From positions 1 through 16,351 of the forward strand of contig JBEAVK010000075.1 of NCBI GenBank assembly GCA_041160955.1: DNA of 16,351 nt, given 5' to 3'. The stretch comes from M3007 sp041160955. Lineage in GTDB: Bacteria; Bacteroidota; Bacteroidia; Chitinophagales; Saprospiraceae. The position numbers and the translations under genes were made by a program. This document shows, in pieces, positions 1 to 7,734 of the stretch; positions within the stretch are counted from its first letter, which is position 1; every line of letters begins with the position of its first letter. The notes under the pieces are model-generated. The model worked only from the letters and a program-made list of their open reading frames with translations. It had not been told where the DNA came from and made no database searches.

Positions 1-357
1 GTGCCGTACTATGCCTATTTAAACCAACATGCAAAAGACCAAAAACAAGTCCTTTATGTTGAAAAAACGAACCCCTATCTACCCGCTAATATACCCATCA
101 GTTTCTATAATCCCAAACATATAAAAGCAATAAAACTGGGTAAATTAGACCGATTAACAAGCGATACAAGCAGTATAATCCTACAAAACGGTGATTTTAT
201 ACTTTCCGAAAAAATGTACGAACCATTGTTCAACAATAATCCAAAATTCCGACGGGTATATTGCCTATTCCCAGATTGGATTACCGCCATCAACGTAGGA
301 GGCTGGGTGGAAAGGAGTCGAATTTGGAGTTTGTACCGCTATAATGACTCAAATTGA
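1..357 (+). CDS. C-terminal part of an unidentified protein (5' end outside window)
   Basis: An open frame runs from the first base of the window to a TGA at 355-357 and encodes 118 residues. The first codon is GTG, but nothing shows that it is the real start, so the frame is probably the tail of a longer gene. The sequence is rich in aromatic residues (YYAYL, NPYLPAN, ISFYNP, CLFPDW, GGWVERSRIWSLYRY) with no transmembrane segment in the visible part. Its general look recalls the extracytoplasmic C-terminal tail of large Bacteroidota membrane glycosyltransferases, but no diagnostic motif is visible, so I give no function. The last 9 bases overlap the 3' end of the convergent ubiD gene. Confidence 0.55.
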   Translation: MPYYAYLNQHAKDQKQVLYVEKTNPYLPANIPISFYNPKHIKAIKLGKLDRLTSDTSSIILQNGDFILSEKMYEPLFNNNPKFRRVYCLFPDWITAINVGGWVERSRIWSLYRYNDSN

Positions 358-2169
358 TGGCAAACGATCCAACATTTTCTTAACTTTCGCTTCTACATCG
401 GCATCTGGCACCAATTCTGGCGCATGGTGCGGCTTTATCCTGGCATCCATTACGACTGGTCCCTTACAACCCCAATGTTTATTTTCGGTAAAACTATGCA
501 CGCCGTATATATCGTGGCTCGGATTTACCCGTGTAAAAGCCACCCAAAGAAAATTATTTAATGTTTGTTGGGTAAATGGGCTATCGTCCACCAGTAAAAT
601 CATAGGGATGCCTTTTAGATCAAACCGCTCCAAATACTGGCACAATTGCTCTGCTTCTGCCCTGGCGGTAGCAACTACTTTAAATTTGGGTGCCTGAATG
701 GCCAATATGCCCGGACGCGCAAATATCGGCTGCCCCATACCCGCAGGTAAAGAAAAACCATCGGGGAGTTGGGTGGTTAAAGTCCGTAATTTATCGCCCC
801 TACAAGCCATTACTACCTTAGAACCCTCGTTCCAGCCACTACCCGAGTAGTCCAAAGTATCAATGGTCGTGCGGGTATAAAAATGCAAATCGCGGGTCAA
901 ATCAATACGTTCTAAAATATGATGGATAAAGTGGCCAATATCATGCGTATCCAATTTGGGATCATCATCGGAGGCCGCAATCAAAAGGAATTTGGCTAAA
1001 GAGGTCTGTCCCGATCCCAAAATTCGGTTTGCAATCGTCAGTATTTCCTCTGGCCTACGTTCGCGGAAAGGCATATAACGCTCGTGCCCAATCGCCAACA
1101 ACAACGGGTGCACACCTGCCGCGTCCACGGCGTGTATCTCCTGCACACCAGGAAACTCCTGCGCCGTGAGCGGCGCAACCAATTGATGGATCAACCACCC
1201 AAAACTACTATCTTCTTGCGGCGGTCGACCTACTACCGAAAAATGCCAAAGCGGATCTTTGCGGTGATATACTTTGTGTACCCGCATCACTGGAAAATCG
1301 TGGGTGAGCGAATAATAACCAAGGTGGTCACCAAAAGGCCCTTCTGGCTTTTTCATACCCTTCACAATCTCGCCCGTAATGACAAAATCAGCATCAGAAG
1401 AAAGGAAATGACCATCACGACGGGTATATCTAAACCTGCGCCCAGCCATCATACCCGCAAAGGTAAGTTCACTCAAACCCTCAGGCAAAGGCATAATCGC
1501 TGCAAATGCATGACTCGGTAAGCCACCCACAAAAATGGAGCATCGGAAGGGCTCGTTGATCTTATTATATTTGGTATGGTGTACCCCAATACCGCGATGT
1601 AACTGGTAGTGAAGCCCAATCTCTTCATTCTTAACATATTCATTACCAGACAATTGTATCCTATACATACCAATATTGGAATGCATTGGCCCGGGCGTAT
1701 CTGGGTCTTCGGTATAGACTTGTGGCAGCGTTATAAAAGCACCGCCATCCATTGGCCAACTTTTTACTTGTGGTAATTGGTCGATCGTTGTTTCGCCATA
1801 AGTAACGGGGCTTCCGAACCAATTTTTCATCGGTAATGCCGTAAGTGCCGTGATAGGAGCACCCAAATACTTTATTGGATTTTTCAAAAACGCCATTGGG
1901 TCGCGTTTGAGTTCAATAACACGTTTAACCTGTTCTAGGGTATCGCGAAATAAAAATGAAGTACGATCAAAAGTACCATAGATATTGCTTACCGCCTGAA
2001 ACGGGCTACCTTTAACTTTTTTAAACAAGATAGCAGGCCCACCACGGTCGTAAATCTGACGGGTAATTTCACCCATTTCGAGGTTGGGATCTACTTCTTC
2101 TTCTATTTCGAGGAGCATATTGTGCCGCTTCAAATCGTTGACGGCCTGACGCAATGAGGTGTATTTCAT
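349..2169 (-). CDS. ubiD: UbiD-family prenylated-FMN-dependent decarboxylase
   Basis: Members of this family decarboxylate aromatic or alpha,beta-unsaturated carboxylic acids with prenylated FMN made by a UbiX partner; in Bacteroidota they are usually linked to quinone synthesis. No ubiX is visible here, so the substrate is an inference. The protein (606 aa from this start) opens with MKYTSLRQAVNDLKR, which lines up with the beginning of E. coli UbiD, followed by VDPNLEMGEITRQIYDRGGPAILF. Further family motifs are NIGMYRIQL (about residues 165-173), HYQLHRGIGVHH (187-198) and EGPFGDHLGYYS (276-287). The stretch normally resembling S-E-I-V-L-E-G reads D-A-D-F-V-I-T-G, an acidic-residue change worth checking. 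The frame extends upstream to an ATG at 2217 and a TTG at 2220, but those 16-17 extra residues do not look like the family. It overlaps the convergent left-edge gene by 9 nt. Confidence 0.9.
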   Translation of the reverse strand: MKYTSLRQAVNDLKRHNMLLEIEEEVDPNLEMGEITRQIYDRGGPAILFKKVKGSPFQAVSNIYGTFDRTSFLFRDTLEQVKRVIELKRDPMAFLKNPIKYLGAPITALTALPMKNWFGSPVTYGETTIDQLPQVKSWPMDGGAFITLPQVYTEDPDTPGPMHSNIGMYRIQLSGNEYVKNEEIGLHYQLHRGIGVHHTKYNKINEPFRCSIFVGGLPSHAFAAIMPLPEGLSELTFAGMMAGRRFRYTRRDGHFLSSDADFVITGEIVKGMKKPEGPFGDHLGYYSLTHDFPVMRVHKVYHRKDPLWHFSVVGRPPQEDSSFGWLIHQLVAPLTAQEFPGVQEIHAVDAAGVHPLLLAIGHERYMPFRERRPEEILTIANRILGSGQTSLAKFLLIAASDDDPKLDTHDIGHFIHHILERIDLTRDLHFYTRTTIDTLDYSGSGWNEGSKVVMACRGDKLRTLTTQLPDGFSLPAGMGQPIFARPGILAIQAPKFKVVATARAEAEQLCQYLERFDLKGIPMILLVDDSPFTQQTLNNFLWVAFTRVNPSHDIYGVHSFTENKHWGCKGPVVMDARIKPHHAPELVPDADVEAKVKKMLDRLPSI

Positions 2170-2259
2170 AATTGATAGGAGAACAGCATTTAGAAAAGAT
2201 TGTTTGTTTTGAGACATCAAAAGGCAATATTTTAAAAATATTTAGTTTGTAAAAAATCG

Positions 2260-2289
2260 TTTGACATCAAAAATTCCTTAGTAATTTTG
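2260..2289 (+). promoter_or_regulatory. Bacteroidota-type promoter toward the SNF2 gene
   Basis: TTTG at 2260-2263 and TAATTTTG at 2282-2289 match the Bacteroidota sigma-ABfr pattern (-33 TTTG, -7 TAnnTTTG) with an 18-nt spacer. A transcript would begin near 2296, giving a leader of about 175 nt before the SNF2 ATG at 2472. That leader would include the whole inverted-repeat element at 2295-2423. The match is by eye only. Confidence 0.5.
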
Positions 2290-2294
2290 CCACC

Positions 2295-2423
2295 ATACTA
2301 CTGGACATTTTATAAAACACAAGGAATAGGTCACGTTTACAAAACTAAAAAAAGTTTCGTAAACGTCACTTTCCACCATTTCAAAAGTATATTAAACGTG
2401 TTTTTTTAAATGTCCCGTAGTAT
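2295..2423. repeat. 129-bp MITE-like element with 26-bp terminal inverted repeats
   Basis: The left end (2295-2320, beginning ATACTACTGGACATTT) and the right end (2398-2423, ending AAATGTCCCGTAGTAT) are reverse complements at 23 of 26 positions. Inside lies a second, smaller hairpin, ACGTTTAC (2333-2340) with GTAAACGT (2359-2366). There is no open frame. Both ends contain a TA dinucleotide next to CTAC/GTAG, so a TA target duplication of the IS630/Tc1-mariner type is possible but not proven. The element fills the space between the predicted promoter and the SNF2 start, so it would be transcribed as a closed stem-loop in the leader. It could instead be a purpose-built leader structure. Confidence 0.6.
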
Positions 2424-2471
2424 CAACTTTGCCTCTAATAAACGATACAATAATCATATAAAATATAGAAC

Positions 2472-5400
2472 ATGTACTGGAACTATATTAAAAAACCCGC
2501 ACCAAAAGCAGCAGAAGGTGCTACACGAAAAACGTATGGAAACACTTGGTGGGGCAAACAATGGCTTCAAACCATGTCTGATATTGATTATAGTAACCGA
2601 TTACCGCGTGGCAAAACCTACGCCAATAAAGGATTGGTCAAAGACTTGGAGATCATGGGAAATATTATTTCGGCCAAGGTACAAGGTTCTGACCCAAAAC
2701 CCTATAAAGTTAAAATTCAAATCCCCGTTTTTGACGAAAACACCCAACAAAAACTAGTAGAGATCGTCACCGAAAATCCACTTTTTCTATCCCAACTCCT
2801 CAATCGTGAGTTGCCGCCCGACCTCAATGATGCCTGTAAAAAAGCAGGTATTCCTATTTTTCCCCGCAATTTCAGTGAACTTAGAGGTTCTAATTGTTCT
2901 TGCCCCGACTCAGCCGTGCCGTGCAAGCACATGGCCGCAGTGCTGTATGTCGTGGCGAATGAAATTGATAAAAACCCATTCACTGTTTTTGAATTGCACC
3001 ATTTCAATCTAATGGCGGCATTAGAAAAATCGGGTTTCGCTCAGGGTGCTGTTGAGGATGTTCCCATCCAATCTTTTGCTGGTTTACTGCAAAAACAAGA
3101 AGATATCAGCGAGGTTCAAGAAGTAGATGAAACCCGGTGGAACAACCTCGATTTTTCCAATATTCCAATGCTACGCACCAATTTACTCAGGATACTCGAC
3201 GAAAAACCCGTTTTTTATCCCGAAGGTGATTTCAAAAAAACACTCGCCACCGCTTATGAAAAATCAAGTAATGCGCTTTCTAAAACAGTTGTACCTGTCA
3301 AAAACGCGGAGCAATCGGAGGCAATAGACCATGCCTGTGCTCAAATTGAAAATGTAGTGCTATTGCTCAATGCTGCAACAGGAGCGTTTGAGGTGGCAAC
3401 CTTGTTGGATGACCAGACACAAACAGTAATTGGCCTGCATACGATAGGTGAACTGGCCACTTGGCTCGAATCTATCCCAACAGAAACCATATCAAAGGCT
3501 GCTACACCGCTGCGTTCGTTGCATTTGATACACCAATTTGCAGAAACCCTTGTACGAAAAGGTGCATTTGTACCACAATTGCTGCGTTTATCGCCAGATA
3601 CTGGATTTTCTATTCGTTTCATTCCAGCCATGCTCAACGAAGAGGTAAGGTTATTAGTCAACGAAATTAATCCATTAATTACCAAGGGACTCCTTATTTT
3701 TGACGATGGCGAAGATGGATTTGAACCCACCGAGGCAGATTACCTCAATGCTTTATTAGCACCATTTCTGCAATATTATATTAGTCATAATACCGGTAAA
3801 ATAGAGACCAAAGGTATCATACCCGATTGGTTTTTTAGTGGTAAACCAGCACTCTTCGAACGTTTTGAGTACCGAGAATACCCAAAATCCATTCAACTTT
3901 GGCTCAACCGCTTCTTTATTGCCGAAAAACAGTACGTTCCTGTTTTTCAGGTGATCGACTTACACGGGCGGTTTGAATTGCAGGTATCTATCGAGGACAA
4001 ATCCAAGCCTTTTGAGCCACCTATTCCCTTGAATATTGTATTTTCCAATCCAGCATTTTCGGCGATGCGGCTTGATATGATTCGGGATTTGGCCAATATT
4101 GCGCCATTTTTTCCATCATTATCGGGACTCATTGCCTCAAAAGGCACAGATCGTCTATTTTTCGACAGTCGAACTTTTGTAGATGTGTTTTTTGAAACAT
4201 TACCCGTGATCCGGCTATTTGGTATCAAAGTATTGTTGCCCAAATCGCTACAAAAACTACTACGTCCACAAGCGGGTGCGCGTTTGAGTAGTAAAGGGAA
4301 GGTAAAGGGAACTGGATTGTTATCTTTTGCTTCCATGATTGATTTTCAATGGGAAATTGCACTTGGCGACCAATTGCTTACCCCCGCTGCATTTAGGGCA
4401 ATGGTCAAAAACATGCACGGTATTGTCCAATTGGCCGATGGTTATGCCTTTATCGACGAAAAGGAGATCAAGGCTTTATTGCTTAAAATGGAAAATGACG
4501 CGCCGCCCATTGGGCATAAACTCCTCCAATTGGCGATTGCAGGGGAATACAATGGCGCACCAGTAGTCCTAGATGATTCCGCACGAGCACTCATGGAAGC
4601 ACTACTCCGCCCCGAAGCCACTACCCTACCCGATGGATTAAAAGCCACCCTCCGTCCGTACCAATTGCGCGGTTTTGAGTGGATGTACAAAAACACAAGA
4701 CTCGGCTTTGGTTCTGTCATCGCCGATGATATGGGCTTGGGCAAAACCCTCCAAGTAATCACTACGCTCCTCAAACTCAAAGAAGATCGGACGATTGGAG
4801 CAGTACATAAAGCACTCATTGTGGTACCAACTACGCTTTTAACCAATTGGAACAAAGAAATACAACGTTTTGCGCCATCCCTGAACGTGCATACCTATCA
4901 TGGCACTGCACGTACCCTTGCGCCTCTTTCGGAGGCCGATGTGCTGCTGACAACTTATGGCGTAGTGCGCACCGAAATTGCAGCCCTCCAGAAAAAAGAC
5001 TGGGCTATTGCCATTATTGATGAGGCACAAAACATCAAAAACTTAGAAACAGCGCAATCAAAAGCCATCAAAAAAATCAATGCACCAGTCAGGATCGCCA
5101 TGTCGGGTACTCCTGTGGAAAATCGTTTGAGCGAATATTTTTCTATTTTTGACTTTGCAAATGCGGGTTATTTGGGCAATATTAAGGATTTTACTAGTGA
5201 TTTTGCTCGACCCATCGAAACAGAACGCAACCAAACAGTACTCCAACGGTTCAAAACCATTACTGCACCATTTTTGCTCCGACGCGTAAAAACCGACAAA
5301 ACCATTATCAGTGACCTACCCGACAAGGTGGAGCAGAACCAATTTGCTACCCTTACAAAGGAACAGGCTGCGCTCTATCAAAACGTGGTGGACACTGCAC

Positions 5401-6056
5401 TGGAGTCCATCAGCAATGAAGGCTCGGAGGGTATAAAACGACAAGGACTGGTCTTAAAAATGCTCACCGCCCTCAAACAGGTATGTAACCACCCCGCTCA
5501 ATACCTCAAAAAACAGGAGGCAGATCCTGCACTTTCCGGCAAAACTCAGATGCTACTTGATTTGCTGACACCCATCATGGACAGCGGCGAAAAAGTCATT
5601 ATTTTTACCCAATACCAAGAAATGGGTAGCCTGCTTATCCCAATTATTAGGGCACATACGGGTATTACTGCGCCTTTTTTACACGGTGGTGTATCGCGTA
5701 AGGGCCGCGATGAAATGGTGGAGCAGTTTCAAAACAACCGCCATTCCAAAATCCTAATTCTTTCGCTCAAAGCAGGTGGTACGGGGCTCAACCTCACCGC
5801 TGCCAGTAATGTAATCCATTATGATCTGTGGTGGAATCCTGCGGTGGAAGCACAAGCCACCGACCGCGCATATCGTATTGGACAACAACGCAATGTACAG
5901 GTACACCGATTTATTACCCAAGGCTCATTTGAAGAAAAAATTGACCTGATGATCCAATCGAAAAAGGAATTGGCAAACCTGACGGTGACTAATGGTGAAA
6001 AATGGATTGGGGATTTGACGAATAGTGAACTGAAGGAATTGGTAGCTTTAAAGTAA
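2472..6056 (+). CDS. SWIM zinc-finger SNF2-family DNA-dependent ATPase/helicase
   Basis: A 1194-aa cytoplasmic Swi2/Snf2 ATPase, expected to translocate on DNA and remodel protein-DNA complexes; bacterial members are tied loosely to transcription or stress survival and the exact role is unknown. The N-terminus has the YGNTWWGKQWL signature of SWIM proteins, then a SWIM zinc site C142-x-C144-x6-C151-x-H153. Residues of about 200-700 are a long accessory region with no motif I recognise. The ATPase core follows: Q731 in LRPYQLRGFEWM, Walker A DDMGLGKT (752-759, K758), Walker B DEAQ (850-853), MSGTPVENRL (motif III), then the C-terminal lobe with KVIIFTQY (from 1041), LKAGGTGLNL and the arginine-rich motif ATDRAYRIGQQR (D1131, R1132, R1135). 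All core motifs are intact. The start is the ATG just before the conserved N-terminal signature. Its stop directly abuts the stop of convergent rfbA. Confidence 0.95.
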   Translation: MYWNYIKKPAPKAAEGATRKTYGNTWWGKQWLQTMSDIDYSNRLPRGKTYANKGLVKDLEIMGNIISAKVQGSDPKPYKVKIQIPVFDENTQQKLVEIVTENPLFLSQLLNRELPPDLNDACKKAGIPIFPRNFSELRGSNCSCPDSAVPCKHMAAVLYVVANEIDKNPFTVFELHHFNLMAALEKSGFAQGAVEDVPIQSFAGLLQKQEDISEVQEVDETRWNNLDFSNIPMLRTNLLRILDEKPVFYPEGDFKKTLATAYEKSSNALSKTVVPVKNAEQSEAIDHACAQIENVVLLLNAATGAFEVATLLDDQTQTVIGLHTIGELATWLESIPTETISKAATPLRSLHLIHQFAETLVRKGAFVPQLLRLSPDTGFSIRFIPAMLNEEVRLLVNEINPLITKGLLIFDDGEDGFEPTEADYLNALLAPFLQYYISHNTGKIETKGIIPDWFFSGKPALFERFEYREYPKSIQLWLNRFFIAEKQYVPVFQVIDLHGRFELQVSIEDKSKPFEPPIPLNIVFSNPAFSAMRLDMIRDLANIAPFFPSLSGLIASKGTDRLFFDSRTFVDVFFETLPVIRLFGIKVLLPKSLQKLLRPQAGARLSSKGKVKGTGLLSFASMIDFQWEIALGDQLLTPAAFRAMVKNMHGIVQLADGYAFIDEKEIKALLLKMENDAPPIGHKLLQLAIAGEYNGAPVVLDDSARALMEALLRPEATTLPDGLKATLRPYQLRGFEWMYKNTRLGFGSVIADDMGLGKTLQVITTLLKLKEDRTIGAVHKALIVVPTTLLTNWNKEIQRFAPSLNVHTYHGTARTLAPLSEADVLLTTYGVVRTEIAALQKKDWAIAIIDEAQNIKNLETAQSKAIKKINAPVRIAMSGTPVENRLSEYFSIFDFANAGYLGNIKDFTSDFARPIETERNQTVLQRFKTITAPFLLRRVKTDKTIISDLPDKVEQNQFATLTKEQAALYQNVVDTALESISNEGSEGIKRQGLVLKMLTALKQVCNHPAQYLKKQEADPALSGKTQMLLDLLTPIMDSGEKVIIFTQYQEMGSLLIPIIRAHTGITAPFLHGGVSRKGRDEMVEQFQNNRHSKILILSLKAGGTGLNLTAASNVIHYDLWWNPAVEAQATDRAYRIGQQRNVQVHRFITQGSFEEKIDLMIQSKKELANLTVTNGEKWIGDLTNSELKELVALK

Positions 6057-6917
6057 TTACTTCAACAACCGCATCAAATACTCTCCATACCCGCTTTTCA
6101 TATACTTATGCCCTAGTTTTTCAAGACCAGCATCGTCGATAAAACCCATTTCCCAAGCAGTTTCTTCGATACAACCGATCTTCAAGCCCTGCCGCTCCTC
6201 AATGGTTTGTATAAACTGACCTGCTTGCATCAAACTGGTGTGCGTACCTGTATCCAACCAAGCATAACCACGCCCCATAGCGCGTACAGACAAGCGACCT
6301 TGTTCCAAATAAATACGATTCACATCTGTAATTTCGTATTCACCACGCGCACTGGGTTTTAAATTTTTTGCTATATCTACCACAGAATTATCGTAAAAAT
6401 ACAAACCCGGTACCGCAAAATTACTTTTGGGCTTGGCTGGTTTTTCTTCAATACTCAGTGCTTTAAAGTCTTTGTCAAAATCAACTACGCCGTAACGCTC
6501 CGGATCGGCCACTTGGTAAGCAAAAATAACACCACCATCAGGTTCGGAACAGGAACGCACCATTTCGCCCAAGCCTGCGCCATAGAAAATATTATCGCCC
6601 AAAATCAACGAAGCACCATCTGCGCCAATAAAATCGGCACCCAGCACAAATGCCTGTGCTAAACCATTCGGCTCCGGTTGCGCTTTATAACTGATAGTCA
6701 TACCCAAATCCTTGCCATCACCGAGCAAATGCTCAAAATTAGGCAGGTCATAAGGTGTAGAGATAACCAATACCTCTCGAATACCCGCCAACATCAAGGT
6801 GCTTAAAGGGTAATAAATCATTGGTTTATCGTAAACCGGCATTAACTGCTTGCTCACGGCCAATGTTAACGGATAAAGGCGTGTGCCTAAGCCGCCTGCT
6901 AATATGATACCTTTCAT
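6057..6917 (-). CDS. rfbA: Glucose-1-phosphate thymidylyltransferase
   Basis: Catalyses dTTP + glucose-1-phosphate to dTDP-glucose + diphosphate in the cytoplasm, the first step toward dTDP-rhamnose and related deoxysugars for surface polysaccharide. The 286-aa length is usual for RmlA/RfbA. The nucleotide-binding motif is GGLGTRLYPLT (8-18; many homologues have Ser or Thr in place of this Leu), followed by VSKQLMPVYDKPMIYYPLS (21-39), ILGDNIFYG (105-113, metal ligand D108), EEKP (157-160), GEYEITDVN (192-200) and WLDTGTH (220-226). It follows kdsA by 3 nt, so the two are presumably co-transcribed. No rfbB, rfbC or rfbD is in the window, so the rest of the pathway must be elsewhere. The stop TAA (rc of 6057-6059) sits directly against the SNF2 stop. 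Confidence 0.96.
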   Translation of the reverse strand: MKGIILAGGLGTRLYPLTLAVSKQLMPVYDKPMIYYPLSTLMLAGIREVLVISTPYDLPNFEHLLGDGKDLGMTISYKAQPEPNGLAQAFVLGADFIGADGASLILGDNIFYGAGLGEMVRSCSEPDGGVIFAYQVADPERYGVVDFDKDFKALSIEEKPAKPKSNFAVPGLYFYDNSVVDIAKNLKPSARGEYEITDVNRIYLEQGRLSVRAMGRGYAWLDTGTHTSLMQAGQFIQTIEERQGLKIGCIEETAWEMGFIDDAGLEKLGHKYMKSGYGEYLMRLLK

Positions 6918-6920
6918 AAT

Positions 6921-7721
6921 TTATAGAATACTCGCTCTAATACCAACTAATTTTATCAATAATCCCTCCAAACGATCCAATGGCAACATATTTGCCCCAT
7001 CAGATTTTGCCTTTGAAGGTTCGGGGTGTGTCTCAATAAACAATCCGTCCACACCCACTGCCACGCCCGCCCGAGCGATCGTTTCGATCAATGCAGGTCT
7101 CCCGCCTGTTACGCCACTACTTTGGTTGGGCTGCTGCAACGAGTGCGTACAATCCAGAATAACCGGCGCATTAAACGATTGCATCACGGGAATACCCCGA
7201 AAATCAACGATCAGATCTTGATACCCAAAAGTCGTGCCACGCTCGGTGAGCATCACTTGTTCGTTGCCTTCTTCGCGTACTTTATCCGCAGCAAATTGCA
7301 TCGCTTCGGGGCTTACAAATTGGCCTTTTTTGATATTGACCACCTTACCCGTTTGTGCAGCAGCCACCAATAAAGAGGTTTGACGACACAAAAAAGCAGG
7401 AATTTGAAGGATATCCACAAATTCCGCTGCTAAGGCCGCTTCTGCGTCAGTATGAATATCGGTAGTGACTGGTATTTGGTATTGCTGCCCTACCCTTTTC
7501 AGAATGTCCAATGCTTTTTCATCGCCAATTCCAGTAAAAGAATCGCGCCGACTACGGTTGGCCTTTCGATAACTTCCTTTGAATACATATCTAATATTCA
7601 AACGGTTACATATTTCGTTTATCTTTTCTGCTATTTCAAAAGCCATATCTTCTCCTTCAATGGCGCAGGGCCCGGCGATTAGGAAAAAATTAGGATGGGA
7701 TTCAAAAAATGGTGCTGTCAT
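6921..7721 (-). CDS. kdsA: 3-deoxy-8-phosphooctulonate synthase, metal-dependent type
   Basis: Condenses phosphoenolpyruvate with arabinose-5-phosphate to KDO-8-phosphate, the precursor of the KDO that links lipid A to core sugar; cytoplasmic. The 266-aa protein has IAGPCAIEGED (15-25), FKGSYRKANRS (47-57), TTDIH (86-90), QIPAFLCRQT (106-115), NIKKGQF (129-135), DCTHSLQ (190-196) and ETHPEPSKAKSDGANMLP (230-247). C19, H193, E230 and D241 lie at a constant offset of 8 from the metal ligands C11, H185, E222 and D233 reported for the Aquifex aeolicus enzyme, so this is the metal-dependent class and not the E. coli class with Asn at the Cys position. It lies 13 nt after a T9SS cargo gene and 3 nt before rfbA, all leftward. 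Confidence 0.96.
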   Translation of the reverse strand: MTAPFFESHPNFFLIAGPCAIEGEDMAFEIAEKINEICNRLNIRYVFKGSYRKANRSRRDSFTGIGDEKALDILKRVGQQYQIPVTTDIHTDAEAALAAEFVDILQIPAFLCRQTSLLVAAAQTGKVVNIKKGQFVSPEAMQFAADKVREEGNEQVMLTERGTTFGYQDLIVDFRGIPVMQSFNAPVILDCTHSLQQPNQSSGVTGGRPALIETIARAGVAVGVDGLFIETHPEPSKAKSDGANMLPLDRLEGLLIKLVGIRASIL

Positions 7722-7734
7722 TGTACTTAAACTT

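Noticed and set aside
2170..2220. N-terminal extension of ubiD (ATG 2217 or TTG 2220)
   Set aside because: The UbiD alignment begins at the ATG at 2169; the extra residues have no family similarity.
2410..2757. 115-aa plus-strand frame beginning before the SNF2 start
   Set aside because: It overlaps the well-supported SNF2 N-terminus in another frame, and its first codons lie in the inverted-repeat end.
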